The notes under the pieces: generated by a model
What the model saw: the letters and a program-made list of their open reading frames with translations, nothing else
Told to the model about the DNA's origin: nothing
Database searches by the model: none
From: Flammeovirgaceae bacterium UBA2786
GTDB lineage: Bacteria; Bacteroidota; Bacteroidia; Cytophagales; Cyclobacteriaceae
NCBI GenBank assembly: GCA_002352225.1
Contig: DEIA01000006.1
Coordinates: forward strand, 42,504-102,501
Length of the DNA stretch: 59,998 nucleotides
Direction of reading: 5' to 3'
Position numbers and translations under genes: made by a program
Shown here: piece after piece, positions 28,365 through 37,401 of the stretch
Layout: every line of letters begins with the position of its first letter
Numbering within the stretch: position 1 is the stretch's first letter

Positions 28365-29585
28365 ATGAAAAAAATAGTTGTGTTAATGTTTGGGGTTTTA
28401 CCCTTTGTGGCCTTTGGTCAGAAAGAGATAAAACCCAATGTGGCCAATGCCGAAAAAGCATTGAAAGCAGGCAAGATTGATGAGGCCAAGGCTATCATTG
28501 ATATAACCACTGCCAGCCAGGAATTTATGGTGGATAAGAAGGGCGCCCCGTCAAAGAATGCGGCTAAAGCATGGTTTTTGAAAGGTGTAATCTATGCAGC
28601 CATAGATACCACCAAAAACGAAAAATTTAAGTCGCTGGCACCAGAAGGATTTGCAGTTGCAAAAGAATCTTTTGACAAAGCTTTACAAATTGATCAGGAT
28701 AAGACTCCGGCTTTTCTTACCGATGCTGCAGGGTTTCCATTAATGAACGACCAGGTGAATGCATTCTTAGCTCAAAGCTATTTTGACAAAGCCATTAAAG
28801 CGTATCAGGATGATAAGGATTATAAACGTGCTTTTGATTTTACTGAAAAAACTATGTATTTCATTCCACAGGACACTTCTGTCTTGATGAATGCGGGTGT
28901 ATTTTTTGCCCCGGCCGCTGAAGAATTCGACAAAGCAGTTAGCCTGATCAAGCAGTATCATGCCAAAGGTGGTAAGTCGGCCGATTCGTACATTGTATTG
29001 GTAGATATTTTCTACAATAAAAAGAAAGATACTCAGGAAGCCATTAAACTCCTGCAGGAAGCCAAGAAAGCAAACCCTACTAACAAAGATTTTGCACAAA
29101 CGGAGTTGTCTATCTATTTGAATGACAAGAAATACGATGTGGCCAAACAAATGGTAGAGGCATCGTTAAAAGAAGACCCTAATAACAATGATCAATTATA
29201 CCTGCTGGGAAGACTTCAGCAGGAGATGGGAGAGTCTGAAAATGCAAAAAAGACATATTCAAAAGTATTAGCAGCAGACCCCAAAAATTTCGATGCCGCT
29301 GCAATGTTGGCCGATCTGTATTGGAAAGATGCAAAGGTGGAAAAAGATAAGATGAGTGCATTGGGTAATTCAAAAGCTGATCTGGCAAAGGCGATGGAGT
29401 TAGATAAGATTTACGTTGAAAAACTAAAAATAGCACTGCCATACGTAGAAGCCTGCGAAAAAATTTCGCCTGATGATGTTAACGTATTGTATAGCTTGTT
29501 AACTATATATGGTGACCTGGATATTCAAGCCAGCGCAACGCGTGTAAAGAAAAGATTAAAGACTTTGGGTGAAGAGGTAGATTAA
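28365..29585 (+). CDS. Secreted tetratricopeptide repeat protein
   Basis: 406 residues with a signal peptide (MKKIVVLMFGVLPFVAFGQ). Helical repeats run through the protein: NVANAEKALKAGKIDEAKAI near the start, DSYIVLVDIFYNKKKDTQEA mid-way, and canonical TPRs DQLYLLGRLQQEMGESENAK and FDAAAMLADLYWKDAK. It should act as a periplasmic protein-interaction scaffold. It lies 25 bases after gyrA, a gene pairing common in Bacteroidota, and may be read through from it. A bidirectional terminator follows. Confidence 0.82.
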   Translation: MKKIVVLMFGVLPFVAFGQKEIKPNVANAEKALKAGKIDEAKAIIDITTASQEFMVDKKGAPSKNAAKAWFLKGVIYAAIDTTKNEKFKSLAPEGFAVAKESFDKALQIDQDKTPAFLTDAAGFPLMNDQVNAFLAQSYFDKAIKAYQDDKDYKRAFDFTEKTMYFIPQDTSVLMNAGVFFAPAAEEFDKAVSLIKQYHAKGGKSADSYIVLVDIFYNKKKDTQEAIKLLQEAKKANPTNKDFAQTELSIYLNDKKYDVAKQMVEASLKEDPNNNDQLYLLGRLQQEMGESENAKKTYSKVLAADPKNFDAAAMLADLYWKDAKVEKDKMSALGNSKADLAKAMELDKIYVEKLKIALPYVEACEKISPDDVNVLYSLLTIYGDLDIQASATRVKKRLKTLGEEVD

Positions 29586-29604
29586 TTTTCTTATTCAAAG
29601 CAAT

Positions 29605-29637
29605 AAAAAAGTCCCGGTTTAAATCGGGACTTTTTTT
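29605..29637. terminator. Bidirectional terminator between convergent genes
   Basis: AGTCCCG and CGGGACT pair around GTTTAAAT, with an A-run on the left and a T-run on the right, so it works for both the TPR gene and the convergent ABC-F gene. Confidence 0.9.
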
Positions 29638-31255
29638 ATGCATACAAAGTTGCTTTTTGCGCGGTTATAGATTCGTTCTCTATATACTCATCATACGTCA
29701 TCAGCCTGTCGATGCTGCCTTTTGGTGTAATTTCAATAATACGATTGGCTACTGTTTGGGTAAACTCATGATCGTGAGAAGTGAATAAAACCGCCCCGGG
29801 AAAATCTTTTAAGGCATTATTAAATGCAGTTATCGATTCCAGATCAAGGTGGTTGGTGGGTTCGTCCAGAATTAATAGGTTAGCTCCGGCCAACATCATA
29901 CGTGAAATCATGCAGCGTACTTTTTCTCCGCCCGACAAAACATTACATTTCTTAAAAACCTCTTCGCCCGAAAAAAGCATCTTACCTAAAAAGCCACGGA
30001 TGTACACCTCATCTTTATTTTCATCGGCAGCAAACTGGCGCAGCCAATCCACTAAGTTCTCGTCCGATTTAAAATAGTCTTCGTTGTTTACCGGTAAGTA
30101 GGCGGGTGTAATGGTTTGTCCAAATTTGAATTCGCCTGCTTCGGCCTTTAGTTCACCAATCAGGATTTGAAACAGCGTTGTAATAGCCAGGCTGTCTTTA
30201 CTTAAAAAAGCAATTTTATCGCCTTTGTTTACAAAAAAATCGAGGTTCTTGAACAGTGTTGTTCCGTTAAGAGAATGCGTAAGATGCTCTACTTGCAATA
30301 TCTGATCGCCAGCGGTTCGCTTTTGCTGAAAAATAATAGCCGGATACCTGCGTGTAGAAGGTTGTATGTCATCAACATTAATCTTTTCTAACAGTTTGCG
30401 TCTGCTGGTTGCCTGTTTCGACTTAGAAGCATTTGCGCTAAACCGTGCAATAAACTCTTGTAGTTCTTTCTTCTTTTCTTCGGCCTTTTTGTTGGCTGCC
30501 GAACGTTGTGAAAGTGCCAGTTGACTGGATTGATACCAGAATGTATAATTTCCGGTGTATAATCGAATAGCTTTAAAATCAATGTCCACCACATGGGTAC
30601 ATACTGTATCCAAAAAATGCCTGTCGTGCGAAACAACAATTACCGTATTCTTAAACTCCAGCAAGAAATCTTCCAACCAGCCTATGGTTTGCAAATCAAG
30701 GTCGTTGGTAGGTTCATCCAGAATTAACACATCGGGGTTACCATAAATGGCTTGAGCCAGTAAGACCCTAACCTTAAATGCACCACTCAATTCTTTAACC
30801 AGTTTGTAGTGATCTTCTTCCGGAATTCCCAAACCACTTAGCAGGGCTGCGGCATCTGATTGTGCATTCCAGCCGTTAAGTTCTGCAAATTCGGTTTCCA
30901 GTTCTGATGCACGGATTCCATCGGCCTCAGAAAAATCGGGCTTGGCATAAATTGCATCCTTTTCCTGCATCAGGTTCCATAACCGGGTATAGCCCATCAT
31001 TACTGTATCCAGCACGGTTATTTCATCAAATTCAAAGTGATTCTGTTTAAGTACAGCCATGCGTTTACCCGGATCCAGCGCAACCTGCCCGCGGGTAGGG
31101 TCAATCTCTCCCGAAAGTATTTTTAAGAATGTGGATTTACCGGCACCGTTTGCACCGATTACACCATAGCAATTACCCCCGACAAATTTCAGGTTTACCT
31201 CATCAAACAGTACCCGCTTGCCAAACTGAAGCGATAAATTATTAACCGAAATCAT
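29636..31255 (-). CDS. ABC-F family ATPase (YbiT-like)
   Basis: 539 residues with two ABC domains and no membrane segments, as in ribosome-associated ABC-F proteins; overall it follows E. coli YbiT. Domain 1 has Walker A GANGAGKS, signature LSGAFKVR and Walker B VLILDEPTNDLD. The linker carries the family phrase FSANASKSKQATSRRK. Domain 2 has signature LSGGEKVRC and LLILDEPTNHLD, but its Walker A is degenerate: the segment around residues 347-356 reads LSKDSLAITT instead of GxxGxGKS/T, so no P-loop lysine. A similar loss is known in some Bacteroidota homologues. It probably acts on stalled ribosomes; an antibiotic-resistance role is not indicated. Confidence 0.93.
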   Translation of the reverse strand: MISVNNLSLQFGKRVLFDEVNLKFVGGNCYGVIGANGAGKSTFLKILSGEIDPTRGQVALDPGKRMAVLKQNHFEFDEITVLDTVMMGYTRLWNLMQEKDAIYAKPDFSEADGIRASELETEFAELNGWNAQSDAAALLSGLGIPEEDHYKLVKELSGAFKVRVLLAQAIYGNPDVLILDEPTNDLDLQTIGWLEDFLLEFKNTVIVVSHDRHFLDTVCTHVVDIDFKAIRLYTGNYTFWYQSSQLALSQRSAANKKAEEKKKELQEFIARFSANASKSKQATSRRKLLEKINVDDIQPSTRRYPAIIFQQKRTAGDQILQVEHLTHSLNGTTLFKNLDFFVNKGDKIAFLSKDSLAITTLFQILIGELKAEAGEFKFGQTITPAYLPVNNEDYFKSDENLVDWLRQFAADENKDEVYIRGFLGKMLFSGEEVFKKCNVLSGGEKVRCMISRMMLAGANLLILDEPTNHLDLESITAFNNALKDFPGAVLFTSHDHEFTQTVANRIIEITPKGSIDRLMTYDEYIENESITAQKATLYA

Positions 31256-31548
31256 GGTATTTCAAAAATAAGAGCGCAAAAGTAATCAAACCCAGCGAAT
31301 GTAGGGCAGGGTTGGCGTAACCTGTAGACTTTCGGTATTTCAAGTAAAATAGAATGGATAATCTTTATCAGTTGTTTTCAGTAACCGGAGGAATCCACGG
31401 CAGGGTGGTATGCCGGGTAAAAAGCAAGTCTGGCCGGTGGTGATGAATGATTTTCTTGCCGGATCGGTTTGATTATCCGTTGCCTCAGATTGAGTTTATT
31501 AAATTATCTTTAAGCAATTGTTTTATAAAATATTAATCTGTGCCGTTG

Positions 31549-32796
31549 ATGAAGAGATTGAAGTTTGCCCAGCCTCTGGTTATTGCATGTTGTTTGCTGC
31601 TCTTCGCTTCTTGCGACCCTTTAGATGATACCCGACCCGTTACAGACGAGGGCATTGTAATTAATGAGATCTACGCTTCAGGTGAAGATTGGGTAGAAGT
31701 TTATAACAACCTGGAAACCAGTGTAAATATTGGGGGCTACTTCATTTATGATAATGAAGCATCCAAGTACACGGTTCCGGCTGGCACAACCGTTCCTGCA
31801 AAGGGATTTCTGGTATTTGTTTGTAACGATCTGGCAACTGGTTTAAATACCAATTTTAAGCTTACTTCGGCAGGAGAGACGGTTTACTTTGAGAACGCTG
31901 CCGGAAAACTGATAGACCGGGTGGAGTTTCCGGCCATAAGTGCAGGGCAGAGTTATGGCCGTTACCCGGACGGATCGTCCAACTTTGCGATTTCTGGAAC
32001 GCCCACACGAGGGGCTACAAATGGCGGAAGCCAAACACCTGCCATTCTGAGTACAACCCGCGAGCCAATTGTGCCTGGGTTTAATGAAACCGTTACCATA
32101 CGCGCTACACTGGTAAGTACCCTTGGTTTAACCGGAGTAAAAATCTACTATCGGTTTAATGGCGGAAGTTACACGTCTGCAACAATGACAATACAAAGCG
32201 GTTTATACACGGCAACGCTACCCGCGCAAACTGTGGTTGGCAAAATGGAATATTACCTGGAAGTAGAAGGTAGCAATGGATTAAAATCGTATGAACCGGC
32301 TACCGCACCCAATAAGGTGTTAAGTTATTTATTGAACACAGACCCGCTTCCGCAACTCTTCATCAACGAGTTTCTTGCCGTTAATACATCCTGCTGTGCG
32401 GATAATTCATCTGGTACAAACGAGTTTGATGACTGGATTGAAATTTACAATGCCGGGGCAACCCCGGTAAACATTGGTGGAATGTATGTGTCCGATAATA
32501 AAGCCAATCCATTTAAGTACCAGATTCCGAATGATCAACCATCATTAACAACTATTCCGGTTGGTGGGTTTTTGATTATATGGGCCGACAACCAACCTGA
32601 GCAAGGTGCTTTGCATGCCGATTTTGCTTTGAGCAGTGCAGGGGAGGACGTAGGAATTTATTATATTGATGGCCGCACCATTAATGATTATACGTTTGGG
32701 GCACAAAGTGAAAATGTGTCCTGGGGAAGAACCACTAATGGTACTTCCACGTGGAAGTCTTTCAATACACCTACACCGGGGCAATCCAACAATTAA
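31549..32796 (+). CDS. Lipoprotein with two lamin-tail domains
   Basis: 415 residues from the ATG at 31549 (a GTG three codons upstream at 31540 is possible). Lipobox FASC followed by DPLDD. The first LTD domain covers about 35-160 (IVINEIYASGEDWVEVYNN, NIGGYFIYDN, GFLVFVCND, SYGRYPDGS), an Ig-like sheet about 165-260 follows, and a second LTD is about 268-410 (LFINEFLAVN, DDWIEIYNAG, NIGGMYVSD, WGRTTNG). It is likely tethered to the outer membrane or cell surface. In many bacteria LTD domains accompany CotH or VTC/DUF4956 genes; here it is first in a run with DUF4956, an adaptor and a TolC-like protein. Confidence 0.85.
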   Translation: MKRLKFAQPLVIACCLLLFASCDPLDDTRPVTDEGIVINEIYASGEDWVEVYNNLETSVNIGGYFIYDNEASKYTVPAGTTVPAKGFLVFVCNDLATGLNTNFKLTSAGETVYFENAAGKLIDRVEFPAISAGQSYGRYPDGSSNFAISGTPTRGATNGGSQTPAILSTTREPIVPGFNETVTIRATLVSTLGLTGVKIYYRFNGGSYTSATMTIQSGLYTATLPAQTVVGKMEYYLEVEGSNGLKSYEPATAPNKVLSYLLNTDPLPQLFINEFLAVNTSCCADNSSGTNEFDDWIEIYNAGATPVNIGGMYVSDNKANPFKYQIPNDQPSLTTIPVGGFLIIWADNQPEQGALHADFALSSAGEDVGIYYIDGRTINDYTFGAQSENVSWGRTTNGTSTWKSFNTPTPGQSNN

Positions 32797-32811
32797 CCAG
32801 AAAACTTTCTC

Positions 32812-33483
32812 ATGCTCGAGTTATTTCCCGATCAGCCTGTTTACGAATATCCTCAACTCATAAACATAACGTATTCGTTTCTGTGGGCGTTTGTGCTGGC
32901 TTCTCTTATTGCCATTACACACAAATTAACCTTTACAGGCGATTACTACCCTAAGAATTTTTTTCAATCGCTGGTTTTAGGTGCAGTGGTAACTACGTTA
33001 GTTATGATGGCTATTGGCGACAGCCTGGCACGCGGGTTAGGTGTGTTTGGCGCAATGGCCATAATCCGGTTTCGCACCCGTATTGATGACCCACGCGATG
33101 TACTATTTTTATTTGCCGCGCTGAGCACAGGGTTAGCTATTGGTGTGTATGGGTTTACGATCTCGTTTGTTGGGGCAATCTTGTTTTGTCTGGTAGCTTT
33201 TCTACTTCATCTTTCGCCCTTTAAGAGCTATGCACACCATAATCATCTGTTTTTTTCGTTGGCCGGTTCAGATAAACTTGAAAGTGTGCTTACGCTGATG
33301 GGGGAGTACTGTACCCATTATCGATCCATTGCAATGTTTGTAACCAAAGAGAATGTTCTTCGCTACCACTATGGAATAACCCTTAAAAAAGGTTTGTCGA
33401 AAGAAGAGCTGATGCAGCGGTTGCTTATCCTGGAAGGCGTGCAGCACCCTAAAATATCTTCAAACGAAATTGAACAAGCCTGA
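32812..33483 (+). CDS. DUF4956 multi-pass membrane protein
   Basis: 223 residues with about four membrane helices (ITYSFLWAFVLASLIAIT, SLVLGAVVTTLVMMAI, LSTGLAIGVYGFTI, GAILFCLVAFLLHL). The loop GLGVFGAMAIIRFRTRIDDP is the signature of DUF4956. The C-terminal ~75 residues form a cytoplasmic ferredoxin-like regulatory part. Relatives are usually next to polyphosphate polymerase (VTC) and CotH genes; no VTC gene is present here. It sits 15 bases after the LTD lipoprotein and just before the adaptor gene, so it probably belongs to the same envelope system. Confidence 0.88.
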   Translation: MLELFPDQPVYEYPQLINITYSFLWAFVLASLIAITHKLTFTGDYYPKNFFQSLVLGAVVTTLVMMAIGDSLARGLGVFGAMAIIRFRTRIDDPRDVLFLFAALSTGLAIGVYGFTISFVGAILFCLVAFLLHLSPFKSYAHHNHLFFSLAGSDKLESVLTLMGEYCTHYRSIAMFVTKENVLRYHYGITLKKGLSKEELMQRLLILEGVQHPKISSNEIEQA

Positions 33484-33484
33484 T

Positions 33485-34465
33485 ATGCGAATCAACTGGT
33501 TCTATTTGTTAATCGGTATAATATTCCTGGCAATGTTGTTTATCAACGTGCGATACTTTCGCGGAAGCGCGGATGCGACAATCGGGATGGCTCAATCTAT
33601 TCCATACAAAATCAATTCAGAAAAATCGGCACTTGTTAAATCGGTGTTGGTAATTGCCGGTATGCAGGTTAAAGAAGGGGATACCCTGATAAAGTTAACG
33701 AGCCAGGAGCTGGAAATTGAAATTGCGAAACTCAGTAACCGGGTTGCTGTTTTAAAATCCGAACAAACCGAAAAAGCAAAATTGACTGAGGCTGAGATTG
33801 CCTACATTAAGGCAGAGAACAGTATTAGTTTGGAGGAACTGGATGCCGAAATTCTGCAAATAGCCAGCGAACTGAAATTGAATGAAGACCTTACCCGCGA
33901 GTTTGTATCTGCCGAAAAAAATCAGAAAGAATCACCACTCGAAATCAAAATCAACTCGCTGAAACAACAAAAACAAAAACACCTTTTGGCCCAGGAAATT
34001 AAAATCAAAGACATCAGACAAATACGAGCTACCGAACAACTTCAGTTGCAAAACCAGGTAGCATTATTGGAAAGCGAATTGACGTTAATGGAAAGCGAAC
34101 GAAAAAGTCTCATCAAAATAGCATCGGCCCCCGGGGTAATTAAGAACGTGTTTATAAAAGATAATGAACAGGTGAGTTCCTATACGCAATTACTGGAGAT
34201 TAATCCCGTAAGACCCACTACGGTAGTCATTTATCTGATTGGCAAGAGGGCTGATCGTTTTCCGGTTGGCGCTCAGGTTACCGTTTCATCGTACGATCAG
34301 GTACGCAATACCGTTACAGGAAAAGTTATTGGTTATGGATCCGTTATTGAACTTCCGCCTGTACTTCAAAAATCTACCGCAGTACGAGCATTTGGACAAG
34401 AAGTGTTTATTGAGATCCCGGATGATAATAATCTCGCCAATGGCGAAAAGGTATTGGTGCGATGA
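33485..34465 (+). CDS. HlyD-type periplasmic adaptor protein
   Basis: 326 residues from the ATG at 33485, one base after the DUF4956 stop; a TTG at 33470 would overlap that gene. One N-terminal membrane helix (WFYLLIGIIFLAMLFI), then a split lipoyl/barrel-sandwich domain: VKSVLVIAGMQVKEGDTLIKL and later SAPGVIKNVFIKDNEQVSS, separated by a long coiled coil (about 75-210). A beta-barrel segment ends the protein. It should bridge an inner-membrane partner and an outer-membrane channel. No ABC, RND or MFS pump is adjacent, so the DUF4956 protein may be its inner-membrane partner, which is an inference. Confidence 0.87.
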   Translation: MRINWFYLLIGIIFLAMLFINVRYFRGSADATIGMAQSIPYKINSEKSALVKSVLVIAGMQVKEGDTLIKLTSQELEIEIAKLSNRVAVLKSEQTEKAKLTEAEIAYIKAENSISLEELDAEILQIASELKLNEDLTREFVSAEKNQKESPLEIKINSLKQQKQKHLLAQEIKIKDIRQIRATEQLQLQNQVALLESELTLMESERKSLIKIASAPGVIKNVFIKDNEQVSSYTQLLEINPVRPTTVVIYLIGKRADRFPVGAQVTVSSYDQVRNTVTGKVIGYGSVIELPPVLQKSTAVRAFGQEVFIEIPDDNNLANGEKVLVR

Positions 34466-35706
34466 TGAGGCTCTTGTGGATGATATGTGTGCTGTTTAGC
34501 CTGAGTGCCAGGGCACAGGTTACGGTGGGAGAATTTTTAAACTCTGTCTTTGAGGAACCCATTCTTAAATCGTTTGAAGCACAGGCAGAATATCTGAATA
34601 ATAAAAGTGTGTACCGGTTAGCACCTATTCAAAAACTTGAGTTCAGAACAGAAAGCAATCAACTGGACAGAACCCGGCAAGACTATGGATTGCGCATAAA
34701 TCCTGCTAATCCGTTTGAAGTGAAACGGACCACACAGTATTTTAAAACGTACCAGGAGTTGCTTTACCTGGACCGCGACCGCACGCTGAAAGAATTATTG
34801 TATGCACGATACCTGGTTATTATCGGCTGGGTATATTATCAGGAAATACTGGAGTTGAAAGAAGAGGATAAGAAGACAACTGAAAAGCTATTGGCCATTC
34901 TGGAAGGACAACGGTTTTCCGGTCTTTTCGATGCAGAAGATTACATGGAACTGAAGATGGAGCAGGTAGATAAAATAATTGAAGTAGAAGAAACACTTTT
35001 TGAAATCGACAATCAGAAAAGGAGCGTAGATGCGCTGTATAATGGAGCCCGCTTAAAATCAGTAAGTTGGCCGGTGAGTACATTAATTTCGCTCGAGCGA
35101 TTAGAGGTTGTAGTTGACAGCCTGTTTAACCTGAGTGCACGAGCGGGCGAAGCTGCGTATCGCGAAAAACAAATTGATCTGGCAAAACGTGAGTGGCAAC
35201 TGGAAAAATCAAATATTAATATGGGGTTTCTGCAAACTGAATACCAGGAGAGACGCATTGCACAAAACCGGAGACCCTGGAGTATAAGCATGGGCATAAC
35301 CATACCCGTATTCAATCCCAATAAGGGTGATATGACCAAGCGCAAATTAGAAATGCTGGAAGCCGAGGGAGAGTTTAATGCGGCCAAAAATGATCAGCTT
35401 GCAGGGCGGGAGATTAATCGTGAAAAAATTAAGAGCCTGATAAAACGTTACCGCGATGTGCAGACGATGGTACAAAGCCTGAATGTAGGCGCGGTGGCTG
35501 CTACGTTACAACAAATAAAAGACACCAACCCGATAGCTGTAGTTCGCATGCAAAACAACCTGATTAAACTTAAGGTGATGGCGGCACGCCTGCGGCAAGA
35601 AATCTACCTGGGGTATCTTGATTTTTTAAGTTATGCAGAAGTACTGCAACAGCAGCCAGTAAAAAACTTTCTGGTTAATGATTTACAGATAATTGCTAAA
35701 CCCTGA
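34462..35706 (+). CDS. TolC-family outer-membrane protein
   Basis: 414 residues with a signal peptide (LWMICVLFSLSARAQ) and long alpha-helical coils throughout, including AAYREKQIDLAKREWQLEK and IGWVYYQEILELKEEDKKTT, with a short beta segment (RRPWSISMGITIPVFNPNKG) typical of TolC-like proteins. It begins at an ATGATG overlapping the adaptor's stop. The length fits one TolC protomer. It probably forms the outer-membrane channel or anchor for the adaptor. Confidence 0.8.
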   Translation: MMRLLWMICVLFSLSARAQVTVGEFLNSVFEEPILKSFEAQAEYLNNKSVYRLAPIQKLEFRTESNQLDRTRQDYGLRINPANPFEVKRTTQYFKTYQELLYLDRDRTLKELLYARYLVIIGWVYYQEILELKEEDKKTTEKLLAILEGQRFSGLFDAEDYMELKMEQVDKIIEVEETLFEIDNQKRSVDALYNGARLKSVSWPVSTLISLERLEVVVDSLFNLSARAGEAAYREKQIDLAKREWQLEKSNINMGFLQTEYQERRIAQNRRPWSISMGITIPVFNPNKGDMTKRKLEMLEAEGEFNAAKNDQLAGREINREKIKSLIKRYRDVQTMVQSLNVGAVAATLQQIKDTNPIAVVRMQNNLIKLKVMAARLRQEIYLGYLDFLSYAEVLQQQPVKNFLVNDLQIIAKP

Positions 35707-35781
35707 GATACCCGAAGCTATGGGGGCACAATTAAGAATACTACTTAACATAATATAAATTATATAACTCTTGCCGGGCTA

Positions 35782-35797
35782 TCACGCCTTGGCGTGA
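35782..35797. repeat. Perfect 16-bp palindrome in the gap before fic
   Basis: TCACGCCTTGGCGTGA is a perfect palindrome in a GC-richer patch (about 35773-35850) within an otherwise AT-rich gap of 281 bases. It has no T-run, so it is not a normal terminator; a dispersed palindromic repeat is more likely. Confidence 0.5.
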
Positions 35798-35892
35798 CTG
35801 TCCCGCAGTCCGGCCTCGCTACTGCCAACCCGTTTTGGCCGGTATGCTCTATGATATTTTCGATAGTTACTTTTTAAGGGCTAAATTTTAGT

Positions 35893-35975
35893 AAACACTA
35901 AAATATTGAGTTTTTAGTGTTTAGTATTAAAAATCCTGTAAATTTGATAACTAATCGTGGGTCAAACACTAAAAA
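35893..35975. promoter_or_regulatory. Operator-like triple repeat upstream of fic
   Basis: AAACACTAAAA occurs at 35893-35903, inverted as TTTTAGTGTTT at 35912-35922, and direct again at 35964-35974, ending 13 bases before the fic ATG. The first two form an 11-bp inverted repeat with 8-base spacing. The three copies straddle a TAnnTTTG promoter box, the layout expected of a repressor that binds its own promoter. Confidence 0.65.
35939..35946 (+). promoter_or_regulatory. Putative fic -7 box
   Basis: TAAATTTG fits TAnnTTTG exactly and lies between the second and third copies of the AAACACTAAAA motif, 42 bases before the ATG. The right arm of the inverted repeat occupies the -33 position. Confidence 0.5.
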
Positions 35976-35987
35976 GGTTAAAAAATT

Positions 35988-37118
35988 ATGCCAGAAACCC
36001 TCTATCAAATAAACACAGACCGCAACGTACCTTGGAATACACTGCCTATACTGCCAATTCACGAGGGCTTATACAGAACCACAGAAATCTATGAAAGATT
36101 GGGTGAAGCTAAAGCAGCGCTGGCGAGATTACAGGGCAGAAGTGTTGTTATCCCCAATCAAGGATTATTAATTAATTCAATAAGTCTGCAGGAAGCAAAA
36201 GCGTCAAGTGCCATCGAAAATATTTTCACCACCGATGACGAGTTATACAGGGCATATAGTGAGAAAAATACTGGAGCGACTGGAGCATCAAAAGAAGTTT
36301 TACGTGCCCGTGAAGCTTTATGGACAGGATATCATTACCTCCAGGAACAGGCTGCCTTTAGCGAGCAGTATTTCATAAAAGTGTTCCAGGAAGTAAAACA
36401 AACAAAGGATGAGATACGACCAGATTTTGCCAACTCAACTATTAAACAAAGCGGAGATGGACCCAATGCCGGCCAAGTTGTTTATACGCCACCAAAAGGC
36501 ATTGGAGTGATTAAAGGAAAACTTGAGAACTTAATTGAGTTTTTAAATAATGATGAACTATATAAGATAGATCACTTACTCAAAATGGCAATTGGGCATT
36601 TTCAGTTTGAAGCGATACATCCTTTCAGAGATGGAAACGGGCGTACAGGAAGAATATTCAATATCCACTACCTCACTAAAAAAGGATTGCTCGATCTGCC
36701 AATTCTTTTCCTAAGCCGCTACATCATGGATAACAAAGATGAGTATTATTCCGGACTAATGGGTGTATCGCAGCGAGGTGATTGGAAAACGTGGCTGCTT
36801 TATATGCTTAGGGCCGTTGAAGTCACGTCCACTATTACTTACCAGAAAATAAATGATATCGTCTCTTCTAAGGAAGCTATCTTGGAACATATAAAAAAGG
36901 AAGCAGGCAAAATCCGAAAACCTGAAGATCTGGTTGAAATGATCTTTACACAACCGTTTACGAAAGTAAAACATTTACAAGAAGCAAAAATATATTCAGA
37001 GACCACTGCAAGGGATTACTTGAATAAGTTAAGCGATATGCAGGTATTGGAAAAGAAAACCATAGAGGGTCATCATTACTATCTTAATCACGAATTATAT
37101 AAAATACTTTCTGAATAA
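35988..37118 (+). CDS. Fic family protein with C-terminal winged helix
   Basis: 376 residues. The N-terminal Fic_N region holds an inhibitory motif S73-SAIE77-N78, fitting (S/T)xxxE(G/N). The catalytic Fic motif HPFRDGNGRTGR is at 211-222, complete with His and the phosphate-binding loop, so it should transfer AMP from ATP to a hydroxyl side chain when released from self-inhibition. The last ~70 residues form a winged helix-turn-helix (KVKHLQEAKIYSETTARDYLNKL). That domain plus the operator-like repeats upstream suggest autoregulation. It stands alone, with no antitoxin partner needed for this inhibitory-helix class. Confidence 0.93.
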   Translation: MPETLYQINTDRNVPWNTLPILPIHEGLYRTTEIYERLGEAKAALARLQGRSVVIPNQGLLINSISLQEAKASSAIENIFTTDDELYRAYSEKNTGATGASKEVLRAREALWTGYHYLQEQAAFSEQYFIKVFQEVKQTKDEIRPDFANSTIKQSGDGPNAGQVVYTPPKGIGVIKGKLENLIEFLNNDELYKIDHLLKMAIGHFQFEAIHPFRDGNGRTGRIFNIHYLTKKGLLDLPILFLSRYIMDNKDEYYSGLMGVSQRGDWKTWLLYMLRAVEVTSTITYQKINDIVSSKEAILEHIKKEAGKIRKPEDLVEMIFTQPFTKVKHLQEAKIYSETTARDYLNKLSDMQVLEKKTIEGHHYYLNHELYKILSE

Positions 37119-37189
37119 ATTCACAGCTATGGCTCCTATTGTTCCCAAACCTGCACCGCCACCCATTGTCAAGCCGCACTTCCCCGCCT

Positions 37190-37205
37190 CCCGATAGCTA
37201 TCGGG
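37190..37205. repeat. Palindrome CCCGATAGCTATCGGG in a gene-free gap
   Basis: A perfect 16-bp palindrome within the 37119-37401 gap. A degenerate relative (TTCGATAGCTATTGGA) is found near 55440-55455, so it belongs to a dispersed palindrome family. The rest of the gap has no supportable gene; the minus strand near 37125-37165 could read a short glycine-rich fragment (TMGGGAGLGTIGAIA), too short to assign. Confidence 0.6.
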
Positions 37206-37401
37206 ACCAAAGCCTTTCAATAAGTGCCGCTGCCCCAGCTTGTTGTGGAAGAGAAAGATTGTGTTCTGAAATGCCCGCGCTTAAAAAAACTTTTTATGAA
37301 GATTGGAGTAAGGCCCGGATACCAAAGCTATGTTATACCATTACGCAATACCATTATATAACTATTACCCGTAATCCCAATAGCAATAAGGACACAACAA
37401 C

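Noticed and set aside
35782..35797. Terminator after the TolC-like gene
   Set aside because: The palindrome has no following T-run in either direction.
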